Assembly (NCBI GenBank): GCA_008729055.1
Contig: SDUX01000001.1
Span: forward strand, 4,649,951-4,713,950
Reading direction: 5' to 3'
DNA from: Pyropia haitanensis
Lineage: Eukaryota > Rhodophyta > Bangiophyceae > Bangiales > Bangiaceae
Length of the DNA stretch: 64,000 bases
Shown in pieces: positions 49,767-60,552 of this stretch. A program made the translations under genes and the position numbers. The notes beneath the pieces were generated by a model. It saw only the letters and a program-made list of their open reading frames with translations, searched no databases and was not told the DNA's origin. Position 1 is the first letter of the stretch; each line of letters begins with the position of its first letter.

Positions 49767-50405
49767 GTGAGTGCCAAATCAGGTTCGGAATTTTCTTCCT
49801 CGGCGTTGGCGGACGCCCCGACTTCCTCGGCGGCGACGGCGTGCCCCCCGACGGCGCGCGGCACCCCGGCGGCGCGCGGCACCGCGGCGGCGCGCGACAC
49901 CGCGGCGGCACGTGGCACCCCGGCGGGCGCATCCACGTCATCCTCTGTGGCGGCGACGGCCGCATCGGCGGCGCCAGCCGCATCCAAGCCCCCCCTCTCG
50001 CGCAAGGGTAAGGGCCCGGCCACGTCAGGCCCGGCGGTCCCAGCCAACCGGCGCCTGCTGCTGCCCGCGCAGGATCCGGCCCGGCGCTACATCGCACCGC
50101 CGGCCCCACGAATCGGCCACATCCGACCGACGAACGCGCGCGCAGCGGAGCAGCCGGAGCAGCGCCGGATCGCCAAGACCATCCGCAAGGGCAAATACGT
50201 TTGCAAGCCGTGCGGTGTGCGTTGCAACAGCCTTACAGTGCTGCGCGACCATCGCTGGTCGCGGCGCCACCGCAATACGGTCAACCGTCCAAAGACCCGC
50301 CCTCGTTGCGACCTGTGCGATCGCGAATTTGAGACGGTCGAGCACTTCGAACGCCACCAGCGTGGCAAGGATCACCACCGCGCGCTGGCGCGCCGCACCG
50401 ACTGA
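49767..50405 (+). CDS. Zinc-finger ORF carried between LTR and gag (two C2H2 fingers of JAZ/matrin spacing)
   Basis: The open frame has an Ala/Thr/Pro-rich first half and ends with two fingers: CKPCGVRCNSLTVLRDHRWS followed by RRH, and CDLCDREFETVEHFERHQRG followed by KDH. Both are C-X2-C-X12-H-X5-H, the spacing of JAZ, matrin and U1-type fingers, many of which bind double-stranded RNA or RNA-DNA hybrids rather than DNA sites. Basic segments flank the fingers (RRIAKTIRKGKYV, NTVNRPKTRPR). The frame has no ATG (it would begin at GTG 49,767), so the true start is probably an upstream exon, perhaps in the LTR transcript. It precedes gag by 365 bases on the same strand. No retroviral counterpart is known to me at this position. 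Confidence 0.65.
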   Translation: MSAKSGSEFSSSALADAPTSSAATACPPTARGTPAARGTAAARDTAAARGTPAGASTSSSVAATAASAAPAASKPPLSRKGKGPATSGPAVPANRRLLLPAQDPARRYIAPPAPRIGHIRPTNARAAEQPEQRRIAKTIRKGKYVCKPCGVRCNSLTVLRDHRWSRRHRNTVNRPKTRPRCDLCDREFETVEHFERHQRGKDHHRALARRTD

Positions 50406-50769
50406 CACCTCGCAACACCCCCCAGGATCTGTGCAAGAGACGCGATTTTCCCCCTTTGATCCCCCCGCGTGGAAATCCGGCACGACCCGACTCGGGCCCG
50501 TGCGCGGCGGCCGGCGGGAAAATCCGATTGCGTGATTTGAGTCTTCGAATTCTGCTTCATCGCATCGCTTGTGACCCATCAAATAGTGTTGTCCATCTTT
50601 GGAAACGTGGTAGCCACGACGGCCGCGCTTGTCCAGAGCTAGTGCAGCACTATTTTGCTTGATCAAATTAACTTGCACATCTTGTAAGACTTGCCCCGTG
50701 CTCTGCCGGAGTAAGTCAAACCGGATCTGTTGGGTTAATTTGATTATTCCGGACCTCACCCAGGACGCA
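50406..50769 (+). other. Non-coding spacer before gag of element III
   Basis: AT-richer stretch between the zinc-finger ORF and gag. No ORF, repeat or clear signal seen. Confidence 0.6.
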
Positions 50770-51648
50770 ATGGACCCCCCGAATCCTGCAGCTGTAAGCC
50801 CGATTAATCCGGGAACGGCCTCAACCGCACCCTCCGCGGAGCCATGGAATCAACTTTCAGCGTTCGTCTCGCAGATGAGCGCCGAGCTCGAGGCTCATAA
50901 GGTTGAATTGGCGGACGCCAAGAAACAGCTGTCCGACGCCAAGGCTAAGGCCACGAGTGGAGGCGCGACGACTGCGAGGCCGAATAAGCCCGCGCTGTTC
51001 TCCGGCAAGCCCGGGACAATTGAAGCATGGTGCTCGCACATGGACTCATATGTGCGGCTGACTGACCCTGACGAAGCGTGTCGGATCGCCTGCACCTACC
51101 TGGACGGTGAAGCGTTCACCTGGTGGCATACCTACAGTCGGACGACGGCGGTCCCCGACTGGACTACCTTTCGGGCTGCGCTCATCCGTCGCTTCAGCCC
51201 TCTGAACAAGACGCAGGCGGCGCGGGACAAGCTGCACTCATGGCGCCAAATCAAGGACGTTGGGACGTTCAACAGGACTTTCCTGAGCGTCCTCTTGGAC
51301 ATCCCGGACATCACTGAAGCGGAAAAGATCGACCGCTACAGCCGAGGCTTGAAGCGCGACAGCTGGCAGGCACTGTGCCTTAAGACGTACACCGATCTTG
51401 AATCACTGATGACGGACGCCTTGCGCGTGGAAGCGGCCAAGGCTGGAGTGTCCCGTATCACCAGCAATGTTAGCAGCACTTCTGGCAAGCCACCGACAAC
51501 GGGCGTTGTCCCGATGGACATTTCCAGCATCAAGATCGAAAAGCTGACGCCAGACGAACGCCAGCGCTGCATGCGCGAGGGTCTCTGCCTTCGCTGTCGC
51601 GAGAAAGGACACATGGCTGAGGACTGCCCAAAAGGCCAGCGCAACTGA
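50770..51648 (+). CDS. Gag of element III
   Basis: 292 residues from [17 protein letters not shown] predicted coiled coil ([34 protein letters not shown]) precedes the retrotransposon gag core ([54 protein letters not shown]) and one zinc knuckle, [14 protein letters not shown], near the C-terminus. Ends TGA; pol follows in the -1 frame 24 bases later, without a standard slippery heptamer that I can see. Confidence 0.9.
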   Translation: MDPPNPAAVSPINPGTASTAPSAEPWNQLSAFVSQMSAELEAHKVELADAKKQLSDAKAKATSGGATTARPNKPALFSGKPGTIEAWCSHMDSYVRLTDPDEACRIACTYLDGEAFTWWHTYSRTTAVPDWTTFRAALIRRFSPLNKTQAARDKLHSWRQIKDVGTFNRTFLSVLLDIPDITEAEKIDRYSRGLKRDSWQALCLKTYTDLESLMTDALRVEAAKAGVSRITSNVSSTSGKPPTTGVVPMDISSIKIEKLTPDERQRCMREGLCLRCREKGHMAEDCPKGQRN

Positions 51649-51671
51649 AGCAGCAACAGTCCTCAACATCT

Positions 51672-54600
51672 GTGAAAGACGCTCCTTCGGTTCCTGAAAA
51701 CATGTCGTCACCATTTGAAGGCCCGCGACTCGGGCTTCTGCTTTCTACTGCTTCTGTCAATGGAAAAGTTGTTAAGGTGCTGTTCGACGACGGATCTCCC
51801 ATCAACGTCGTCTCAAGGCGCCTCGTTACCTCTTTGCATGTGAAAACGAAAGGAACGGACTTCGCGGCAAGCATGCCCGATGGCCGCTCCCATGTCCTCG
51901 CTGAAACCGTTGACCCTCTTGAGATTCACATCGGACCGTACCAAGAGCGACTTCGGTTCGCTGTTTGTGACTTGAGCGCGTACGACCGCATCCTGGGAAA
52001 GAAGTGGCGCGATGACAAGGACGCCAAAATCAACAACAAGAAAAACAAGATCTCCTTTAAGTTCAACCACAAGAACATTTCTATCACTGCCTCCCTCAAG
52101 AAGCCCGAAGCTCTGATCAGTCGGCAACGCCTTGCTCGGGACCTCGTTCAAAGGTGCCCTGTTTTTGCCATCTACCTGCAGTCGGAAGATCCCTCTAGCA
52201 CCTTCGACATTAACGCCATTACGATGGGACAAGGCGAAGACAAGAAAGAAGTTCAAAAGATTCTCAAAGAGTACGCTGACGTCTTCCCAGACGAGCTCCC
52301 CGACGGACTCCCTCCTGAGCGTAGTCACAAATTTAGCATCAAGCTGACCGATGACGCCCAACCGCGTCGTAGCGGAATTTACCGACTAGCCGAATGGGAG
52401 CTCGAAGAACTCAAGACTCAACTGGCCGGCCTCATAAGGAAGGGATTCATCCAACCAAGCACCTCACCTTGGGGCTCTTCCGTGCTCTTTGCGGCGAAGA
52501 AGGACGGTGGCTGGCGAACGTGCATCGACTACAGGGCCCTGAACAAGGCTACTATCAAGAACGCGAACCCACTACCACGCATCGACGACATCTTTGACCA
52601 ACTGCGAAAGGCCAAGTACTTTACAAAGATCGACCTCCGCTCTGGCTATCACCAGATTCGCCTTGACCCAGAAACAATACCTTTGACGGCGTTTCGAACC
52701 AAGTACGGATTCTATGAGTTCACCGTCGTACCCTTTGGTCTGACAAATGCACCCGCGGTCTTCATGAACCTAATGAACGATGTCTTCCGACTCTATCTGT
52801 ACGACTTCATCTGTGTCTACCTCGACGACATCCTAGTCTACAGCGAAACTTATGACGATCACCTCAAGCACCTACGATTAGCACTCGAGAAACTACGAGA
52901 GCACAAGCTCTACGCCAAGCTGAGCAAGTGCCAGTTCGCTCGAACTACTGTGGACTACCTTGGCCACGTCATCTCCGAGAAAGGCTTCTCTATGGAAGAC
53001 TACAAGGTCCAAGCCATCCGTACGTGGGCAACACCGAGGAGCAAAAAGGATGTACAATCTTTCCTCGGTATGGTCAACTTCTATCGAAGATTCATCAAGG
53101 GAATGGCTGCCGTAGCTACGCCGCTAACAAGGATGACTGGGAATGTCGACTTCGAGTGGACACCCGACGCCCAGAAAGCCTTTGAGCAGCTGCAGGACCT
53201 AACGACAAGCGCACCGGTGCTAAGGCCTTTCGACAAGAGATACCCAATCTACGTGTCTACAGATGCCAGCGGGTATGCTGTGGGCGCAGTCCTTGAGCAA
53301 GATGATGGACGCGGACGGCGTCCAGTGGCGTACTTCTCGTTAACTCTCAACATCCACGAGCAGCGCTACAGCATTCGTGAAAGAGAACTGCTTGCAGTCG
53401 TACAAGCTATCCGGCATTGGCGCTGCTACCTCTACGGAAGACCCTTTGAGGTCCACACCGACCATGAGTCCCTGAGATACGTAAGCACCCAAGAGAAGCT
53501 GAACGATCGCCAAGTCAAGTGGCTGGAGTTTCTGGACCAGTTCCAGTTCAAGATTGTCCCAATCAAGGGCACTTCGAACCCCGTGGCTGATGCCCTTTCC
53601 AGGCAGCCACAAGATGCTCCCGACAAGCACGCCCCCAATCAAGACCTTCTTAGTCGCGTGCTGACCAAGACCATTGAAGAACTCCCCAAGAAATCTGAAA
53701 TCAACAACCTCATGACCATCAACCAAAGTGATCAAGACCTTGCCACCTTAAGACAAGAGTACGACGCGGACCCCGAGTTTGCCGACCTAGTCAAAGACCC
53801 GGTATCTCCCTACCGGCTACACATGAGGTTGTTGAAACGAGGTGACCGTACGTGTATCCCCGTCGGTACTCTACGCCAAAGACTACTCCACGACTACCAT
53901 GATGTCCCGTGCCAAGGGCACATGGGAGTCAAGAAAACAACCAAGGTTATCTCTTCCAAGTACTACTGGAAGACAATGCGGAAAGACATCCAAAGATACG
54001 TACAAACATGTGATTTGTGCCAGCGGAACAAGGCTAGCACCCATTCACCTCTGGGTCACCTCAAACCCCTGGACCCCCCGAGCCAACGATGGGCAAGTGT
54101 CTCCATGGACTTTATCACGCCTCTTCCTCTGACTTCAAGAGGTCACAACGGGATTTACGTCGTTGTCGGCCGCCTCTCCAAGATGATTCGCCTCGCCCCT
54201 ATGAAGCCAGACTGTACGGCGCGAGTTGCAGCTCAGCTCTATCACGATCACGTCTATCGACACCACGGACTCCCAGCTGATGTTGTCTGCGACAGGGACC
54301 GCAGTTTCTTCTCCAACTTCTGGCAGTCGCTCACGGAGATTCTCAAGGTCAAGATCAAGGCCTCTTCAGCGTACCACCCGCAAACCGACGGACAAACTGA
54401 GATCATGAACAAGAAGATCGAAGAAATCCTGCGAAACTTTGTCAACCACCACCAAGGCGATTGGGACCTCTTTCTGGTTGCTGCCGAAGTAGCGTACAAC
54501 CGGTCGCCAAATGCTGTTACAACGTACTCCCCTTTCGTCCTGAACTACGAATTCGAACCTAAGACGGTACCAATGGACATCCTCGAAAACTCAGAGTCAA

Positions 54601-55163
54601 GCATGCCTGCAATGTCTGACTGGCTAAGCGGTCTCCAACATGCTCAAGAGACTGCCATCTCAGCCATCAAGAGTGCAAATGAGGCGCGCTCGGCGTACGC
54701 AAATTGCCATCGCTGACCTTGCAAGATCGCCGTGGACGATCTGGTGCTGCTAAGTACCAAACACCTTATGCCAGATGCTTTCCAAGGCGCTCGCAAGCTG
54801 ATGCCCAAGTACTCGGGACCGTACCGCGTCACTGAGAGCATCAACGATGTGACGTTCCGCCTGGATCTTCCCCAAGCGGTGCTCGATCGCAAGGTTCACA
54901 ACGCCTTACATGCGAGCTTGCTGAAGCCGTGCCGCGCTGATCCGTATGGCCGACTTCCTCCCGTTCCGCCTCCGGTGGCATTTCCGGACGGTTCTGTCGA
55001 GTACGAAGTCGTCTCCATCATAAGGTCACGAAAGCGCCGTGGACGACTACAGTACCTGGTCAAGTGGAAAGGCTGTGACGTCAGCGAGAACTCCTGGCTG
55101 ACCAAGCAAGACCTTGCGAACGCACCTGAAGTGTTGGACACTTTCCTGCGCCGCGCGTCCTAA
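51672..55163 (+). pseudogene. Pol of element III with one in-frame TGA
   Basis: Protease with [13 protein letters not shown], where Asp-Asp-Gly stands in place of Asp-Thr/Ser-Gly; reverse transcriptase with [11 protein letters not shown] (about 52,815); RNase H ([25 protein letters not shown]); integrase with HHCC finger ([25 protein letters not shown]) and DDE residues in [19 protein letters not shown] and [14 protein letters not shown]; chromodomain VEYEVVSIIRSRKRRGRLQY, LVKWKGCDVSENSWLTK. A TGA at 54,714-54,716 (after ANCHR) separates integrase core and chromodomain; the frame is the same on both sides, so one point change, for example CGA to TGA, would explain it. The rest, over 1100 codons, is open. 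Confidence 0.9.
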
Positions 55164-55174
55164 GGGGGGGGAGG
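55162..55174 (+). other. Polypurine tract of element III
   Basis: AAGGGGGGGGAGG directly before the 3' LTR; primes plus-strand synthesis in this element class. Confidence 0.8.
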
Positions 55175-56038
55175 TGTAAGGATATGCCCCTTAAATCCCC
55201 AAGACTGGAGCCTAGGGGATAAGGACTGGGGCCTCTCCTTCCCTGTCCTTCTCAGCCAACTCTTTCCCAGACGCATCAACTCCAAATTAATCTGGGGCAT
55301 GCCGCGGTGTCCGTCCGATAATCTACTACCAACGGACGGTCAGCACGGGAGCCGCGGATTGGCTAACCGTCACTACCCTGACTCATCTGCCGACGGGTAC
55401 AGTCTCCAACGGATCAACGGACTAACGGACCAAAAGACGAGCCACATCTCTGACGCGTCAGCAAGCCGGAACAATCTCCCCGTGGACCAATGGGAGCGAC
55501 AAGACTTGCTGACCCACGGGAGATATTCGACCCGAAGACTGGCGTCTGCTTACACGCCTCTGAGGCTTTTCGGGTCGAATGGCGCGTGGGGCCAGCCGCG
55601 CGGCGCTACGAGCGCCGCACACCGTCCCCCCCCCCGTTTGGGGCTCTCTGGTGGGGTGCCTTGGGGCGCACACGCCCACCCTTGCTTTGTTCTGAGAGCC
55701 CATGCTTTGTTTTGAGAGCTTTGGTGCCGTCCACCGGCACGACGGGCAATCGCATGCTTTGGGGCACCCTGGGTGCCCCCCTGGGGGTATATAATGCGTG
55801 AGTGTGGGCTCCACCGGGAGAGACCTCGGGGGAACAACCACAGACAGAGACACAAAGACCTCCTTTACCTTCGACCCCCTCGACCCTCACCGACGTCACG
55901 CCCATCCTCTTCCCCACCCCCATCACCGTCATCCCACCCGTCACCTTCCCCGCGCCCGGCATCCTCATTGGCTTGCACGGGCTGCTGACACCGGCACCAG
56001 TACGTTGAGGGCTGCCCGTGTGTGGGTGGTGCCTCACA
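55175..56038 (+). repeat. 3' LTR of element III
   Basis: 864 bp, same ends as the 5' LTR; differences seen include AGACTGGAG for AGACTCGAG near the start and CATCCCACC for CATTCCACC near the end. Confidence 0.95.
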
Positions 56039-57238
56039 CTGGGACACGGAGCATAGCACACCAGAAAACGGTCTTCGAGCGACGACGACGGTGGCGACGA
56101 CGGTGATCACGAATCGCGAGTTCGCCAAATCAAATGGACGGGCGGAGTTGACTAGCGAGGGGTGTGCACGGCCAGTTGGAATGAGATCGCCAAAGCTCAA
56201 TTGAGTAACAAGCGACCATTCCAGATCGCTACCGCCACTCGGTGTGTGACTGAGAATGGCTCTGGCGGCAACGGTCGGCATTTGCGACGTCTGGCCGACA
56301 GTAGATACTCCGCGTGTGCGCGCTTGCACGCGTTGTGCCTCCGCAGTCTGGGTGATGCGTTCCACACGAGAAGAGAGGCAGTGTTATTGGCACGCTAGAT
56401 ATGTTGCGATTGCGTAGTTCACTCATCCGACCAATCACACTCTGATTGACCAGGCGGATCTTGGATCCATAATGGCAAGGTGGGGACGGCAATGACACAT
56501 GCGTCGGGTTGCATCGTTTCTGCAGGCTTTAGGCTAGCACAGTGGGTGTCGGTCTACTTTGGGACGGCCCCATGAGGTGCGCATCCCAGTCCAATTTCAG
56601 ACCGCCCTGCATGGCTCGGCGAAAGTCGTGGAGATTTTGAGCGGTCGTCGGTCTGCTTCTTGCTTCTGGTGGCCTCTTCATGGGGATGGCCCATCAGGGC
56701 ATCTGCGAGAGGGGATGTTGTTGGCGTCTTCTTGAGGACCGTTTCAACAAGACGCCACCAGACTGGGCCCTCACTGGTCAGCCGGCACCTCCTCAACAAG
56801 AGCCATTCTCCTGAACTCGGACGTCCAATGAGAAAAAGACGGGGCTGGCTCTTCTAGGCGTCTTGTTGCGCCCGGGCAAGGAAGACGCCAGACACGTGGG
56901 CTTGCCACCCACATGAGACGCTTTCTCGCTGAAGTGGTACGCCACGATTGCTAGAATGAGTGCCACGTCTGAAGCATTTTCTTTCATCGCGGCGATTCTG
57001 GTCAACCGTGGACAAGCGGAAACTTTTTGTCTGATTGTGCACTCGAGTCCTTTACACACGACAGCTCCATTAGCGCCGTACGGAGAGGTCCCCAGACAGC
57101 ATGATTGACAGTTTTCGTCATGGAAACTATCTCATTGTCAAGTGGCTCCGAAAAAAGAGGGTGATTTCGGACGCATTTTCCTGGCGTCTTGTTGCCGGCT
57201 ATTCTGAGTGCACAGTTTTCTAGACAATGGCTGTATGA
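56039..57238. other. Non-coding region with an inverted-motif cluster
   Basis: No gene seen. GGCGTCTTGTTG or a one-base variant occurs at about 56,723, 56,857 and 57,184, and inverted (CAACAAGACGCC or GGAAGACGCC) at about 56,746 and 56,881. The first pair forms a stem of 13 bases with one mismatch. This resembles the subterminal repeats of an unidentified DNA transposon. Confidence 0.5.
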
Positions 57239-57271
57239 GGGGGGACCGACGAGGTTAGACTCGGTCCCCCC
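57239..57271. repeat. Perfect 11-bp inverted repeat
   Basis: GGGGGGACCGA, 11-base loop, TCGGTCCCCCC. Similar in sequence to the foldback at 22,855-22,937 (GGGGGGACCG...CGGTCCCCCC). Confidence 0.75.
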
Positions 57272-57579
57272 CCCAATTTCTCCCGATGGATTCGATAGGG
57301 GGGCTACCGGGCCAAAGGCCGGTACGCCCTCCTCTTGCTTTTAGAGCGACAACAGGGCGCCCGCGGCCCGCGTCCCTGCAAAAAACAACTGCACGTTTGC
57401 GATCCTCTTCACCGTGTGCACGACCGTGCATCTCTGTCGATCCTGCCTCCAGGCGCGTGTGGCAACAGGTAACGCCCAACTCGTAGTTCCCACTTCCCTT
57501 TTACTTCGCCCGTTTCCCGGAGTGTACTTGTGGTCCCCAAGTGGTCGAATACATACTACAGGACGACTCCGCCCACGAC

Positions 57580-59032
57580 CCGTCACCACCTCCCCCGACT
57601 TGGTGGGGTGGGGCTGCAGCAACAGAAAAAAAAGGAGAGGAAGGGGCCTACACACCCTTGCGGCCGACCACCCGACGCACGGGAGAAAGGGAAGAACACC
57701 CACCCGCCGCCGACCACCCGACCCACGGGAGGCAGAGGAAGGCACACCACTTCAGCCGCCGACCGCACGACCCCGCGGAAGGAAGAAGGGGACGACACCA
57801 CCGCGCCGCCGACGTCCCGACCCACGGGAAAAAGAAAAAGAAACACCACCCGCCGACGGGCGCCCGACACAAGAGCAAACAGGAATCCAGCACGTCCGGC
57901 CAACAAACGGACGGGGATAGCCACGCCCCGTCCGCCACCACCTGCCCACCCAAGCGGAATTGGTGGGGAATGGGGACGGGATCGATTGTCTCGCCCCCAC
58001 AGGAGAAAGGGGAGGAGAAAACCCCGACCAGAACAAGCACGGGGAAGACACACACCCCGGAGACCAACGAGACCGCAACCCACGGTGCGCGATTGGGATG
58101 CCCGAGACGCGAGGGACGGGATGGCAACTCGCCTCCCTCCCCCCTATATACCCCTCCTGTGTGTTCTCAAACACCCTTAAGAGCAGCAGGACCAGGAGGG
58201 GTTCCCGATCGTGCCATGTGGGAGGGGGTGTGGGGAACGCAAGTGAGCAGCCCCCCCCCACGATCGGGTGTAGCAACAAGGAGGAAGAAACGTAGACACC
58301 GCAACCCCTCCCCCAGCCCTTACGTGTCCCTCACCATTCTGGGCCAGATCTTTTCGTCCACCCAATCAGGTGCGAGCGTCACGAGTTTGCGGCCCTCGCA
58401 TCCTCGGCCCCCACCAGGGGAGGTGCAGTCTCGACACCCCTTGAAGATCTGCAAGCGGCAGATGATTGGACGTCCGCCGGGCAGGCTGGACTGTTGAAGA
58501 GGTGGGGGGTGTAGCGAACCCCGAATGTGGGTTTGAATATTCGGAGCAAGTGACTGAGAATTGAGATTCGATTTCACCCGACCCATGAGTGAAATATTCC
58601 GATTTCAGCTCAAAATTCCGACTGGAACTTTCGGCACACCTTTTGCAAAGTATTGCAGTGGCTTGTGTCTGACAGATTTTTGCGCAAGGGCCAGACAGAT
58701 TTCTACGCTTTGTTTGGTTTGATTGTGGAGACTGTTTATTGGGTGGACTGAGCGTTTATTTTTTGCGTGTTTTGCGAGGGCTGTGCGCGCGGAAGCGTGC
58801 ACACGAGGGCTTATATGCGCGAGACCGCAAGGCTGGGATGGCCCCCCTAGGCTGCCAAGTAAACTCCGTCTGGCTGTGACACATCTTGCTCGTGCCTTGG
58901 CGCGTCGGCCACTCGTCACACGCAAGTCGCGTGTTGGTGTTCGACGTGTTGCTTGCGGTATTCCAAGTTAGGACCCCGTGCGTGCGTGTTTTGCACCCAC
59001 GGGTTGTGCGTGGGCCCGGGCATACTGCTACA
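57580..59032 (+). mobile_element. Remnant of a third A/C-family element: 3' region and LTR
   Basis: 57,580-58,500 is the same kind of AG-rich degenerate repeat as the 3' regions of A and C (GACCACCCGACCCACGGGAG). The conserved GATCTGCAAGCGGCAGATGA block and a tract GAAGAGGTGGGGGG follow, then a 523-bp LTR (58,510-59,032) from TGTAGCGAACCCC to ACTGCTACA. The TGTAGC...GCTACA inverted ends are intact here. It is clearly more diverged than the other LTRs, so it is an older insertion. No gag or pol is attached. Confidence 0.75.
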
Positions 59033-59202
59033 ATTGCTGTCTACATTGCTCTTGCTGCAAGCGAAATATGCAACACGAATGCCTGCCTAAGCAGACACCT
59101 TAAAAATGCTAACGACGAAGCGCCACGTTGTCGTAGCATCAACTGTGTTTACGAGCAAGTAAGCTTGCAGGTAGAAGTATCATGAGGAAAAAACAAAAGA
59201 TG

Positions 59203-59577
59203 CTACAGCGCACGAGCAGTCGTCAGCGTGGCGCGCAACCACCGCACCTCGCCGCGAACGCGGCGCGCCGGAAGCATGTCCCGCGGCATGATCGTCACGC
59301 GCTTGGCGTGAAGGGCAGACAGATTCACCTCCTTGAAGAGCTCGACCAGGTACGCCTCACTCGCCTGATGCAGTACATCAAGCGCAGATGAATGGAAACG
59401 CAGGCCTGGAGTCATCTCCTGCGCCGTCCCGCGGACCAGATTCCGGAGCCGCAGCTTCCGACAGAGGAGTTCCGTTGACTTCTGGATCTGGCGGATTTCA
59501 CGGAAAGTCTTGGTGCCCGGGCGGTTGCGACGCTTGGGCTTGGGGACGCCGGGAGAGGGGGCGCTTGCGCGATGCAT
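59203..59577 (-). CDS. Histone H3 variant, candidate centromeric H3 (CENH3)
   Basis: 124 residues. The histone fold is unmistakable: [40 protein letters not shown] and [20 protein letters not shown], each close to canonical H3. Departures: the N-terminal tail is short and unrelated to the ARTKQ tail ([19 protein letters not shown]), Thr of the DTN motif is Val (KEVN), alpha-1/loop-1 reads [20 protein letters not shown], and the C-terminus is extended ([14 protein letters not shown]). Divergent tail and loss of that Thr are usual in CENH3, but loop 1 is not lengthened, so a non-centromeric variant is possible. An eroded LTR in the same orientation ends about 85 bases upstream of the ATG. Stop TAG at 59,203. 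No intron needed. Confidence 0.75.
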   Translation of the reverse strand: MHRASAPSPGVPKPKRRNRPGTKTFREIRQIQKSTELLCRKLRLRNLVRGTAQEMTPGLRFHSSALDVLHQASEAYLVELFKEVNLSALHAKRVTIMPRDMLPARRVRGEVRWLRATLTTARAL

Positions 59578-59662
59578 GGATGTCCCAGGTGACTCAGACG
59601 ACTAAATATGTGCTAATGGCGAGCGGTCCTTTGCAGGTAGCTCACATTCTATGTCGCCACCT

Positions 59663-60550
59663 TTTGAGACACCACCCACACCTGGGCAGCTCCCAACGTA
59701 CTGGTGAACGTGTAAGCCGTCCGCGCAAGCCAATGGGGCTGCGGGGCGGAGCGAAGGTGACGGATAGGGTGACAGTGGTGAGGGTGGACAAGAGGATGGC
59801 GTAACGTCGGTGGTGATCGAAGAGTCGAGGGTAAAGCAGGTCATTGCTCTCTGTCCCTGTGGTCATCCCCCAAGGTCTCCGCCGGCGATGTCCACGCTCA
59901 CACATTTCGTACTCGTGGGGGGGCACCTACGGTGCGCGGAAGTATGCTATTGCCCGTCGCGCTGGTGGATGGGGCCAGAAGGCTCAGCTAAAATTGTAGG
60001 CTCCCAGAACTAAGTCACGGTGAGCGTACGCGCCCCAGTGCGCCCCACTACGAAGCCCGAGGCGAGGCGAGGGGCGGCGAGCGGCGAGCGGCGCTCAGAG
60101 CGCCGCGCGGCTGGTCCTACTCGCCGGTCGGCTGGAGCCGTCGCCGAGACGGATCAGCCTGACGCCAGTAGGCCGATCGAACATCTCCCATCGGCTTGCA
60201 AGTTCTGTCGTTCCCATTGGCTCCTAGGAATATTACAGCTTGCCGACGCGTCCGATATGTGGCTCGTTTCTTGGTCCGTTAGTCCGTTAATCCGCGGAAA
60301 AGTGTACCCGTTGGCAGACTAGTCAGGGCAGACACGGGGGGCCACGGTTAGCGACGGATAGCGACGGGTAGCGATGGGTAGCCGGTTCGTGGCTCCCGTG
60401 CTCACCGTTTGCTACCTGTAGATTCTCGGGGGGGACATCGCAGCGTCCTCCCGAGTAAAGGGTAGTTATTTTGTCCTGGGGAGTTGGTCGGAAAAGGGAG
60501 AGGAGGGGAGGCCCCGGTCCTTATCACTCGTCATAAAAATTCAGGGAGAG
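59663..60550 (-). repeat. Degenerate inverted LTR of the element III family
   Basis: On the minus strand it follows the 864-bp LTR from GATAAGGACCGGGGCCTCCC through GCCGCGCGGCGCTCTGAGCG and GACGGGCAATAGCATACTTC to a terminal GGTGTCTCAA. Many substitutions; the TATA box is lost. No internal region is attached, so it is probably a solo LTR. A short tandem repeat (GCGACGGATA-like, four copies) lies inside at 60,345-60,385. Confidence 0.7.
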
Positions 60551-60552
60551 CC

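Larger units (their letters stand above)
48666..56038 (+). mobile_element. Element III: complete Ty3/gypsy chromovirus with extra zinc-finger ORF
   Basis: Two 864-bp LTRs flanked by the perfect 5-bp target duplication CTGGG (48,661-48,665 and 56,039-56,043). Inside: primer site, zinc-finger ORF, gag, pol, polypurine tract. I could spot about six substitutions between the LTRs, so the insertion is recent. One in-frame TGA in pol is the only obvious lesion. Confidence 0.95.

Noticed and set aside
57431..57480. Third copy of the DIRS-like B repeat (CCTGCCTCCAGGCGCGTGTG)
   Set aside because: Only about 20 bases are similar, with several differences and no neighbouring A repeat; chance or a very old remnant.
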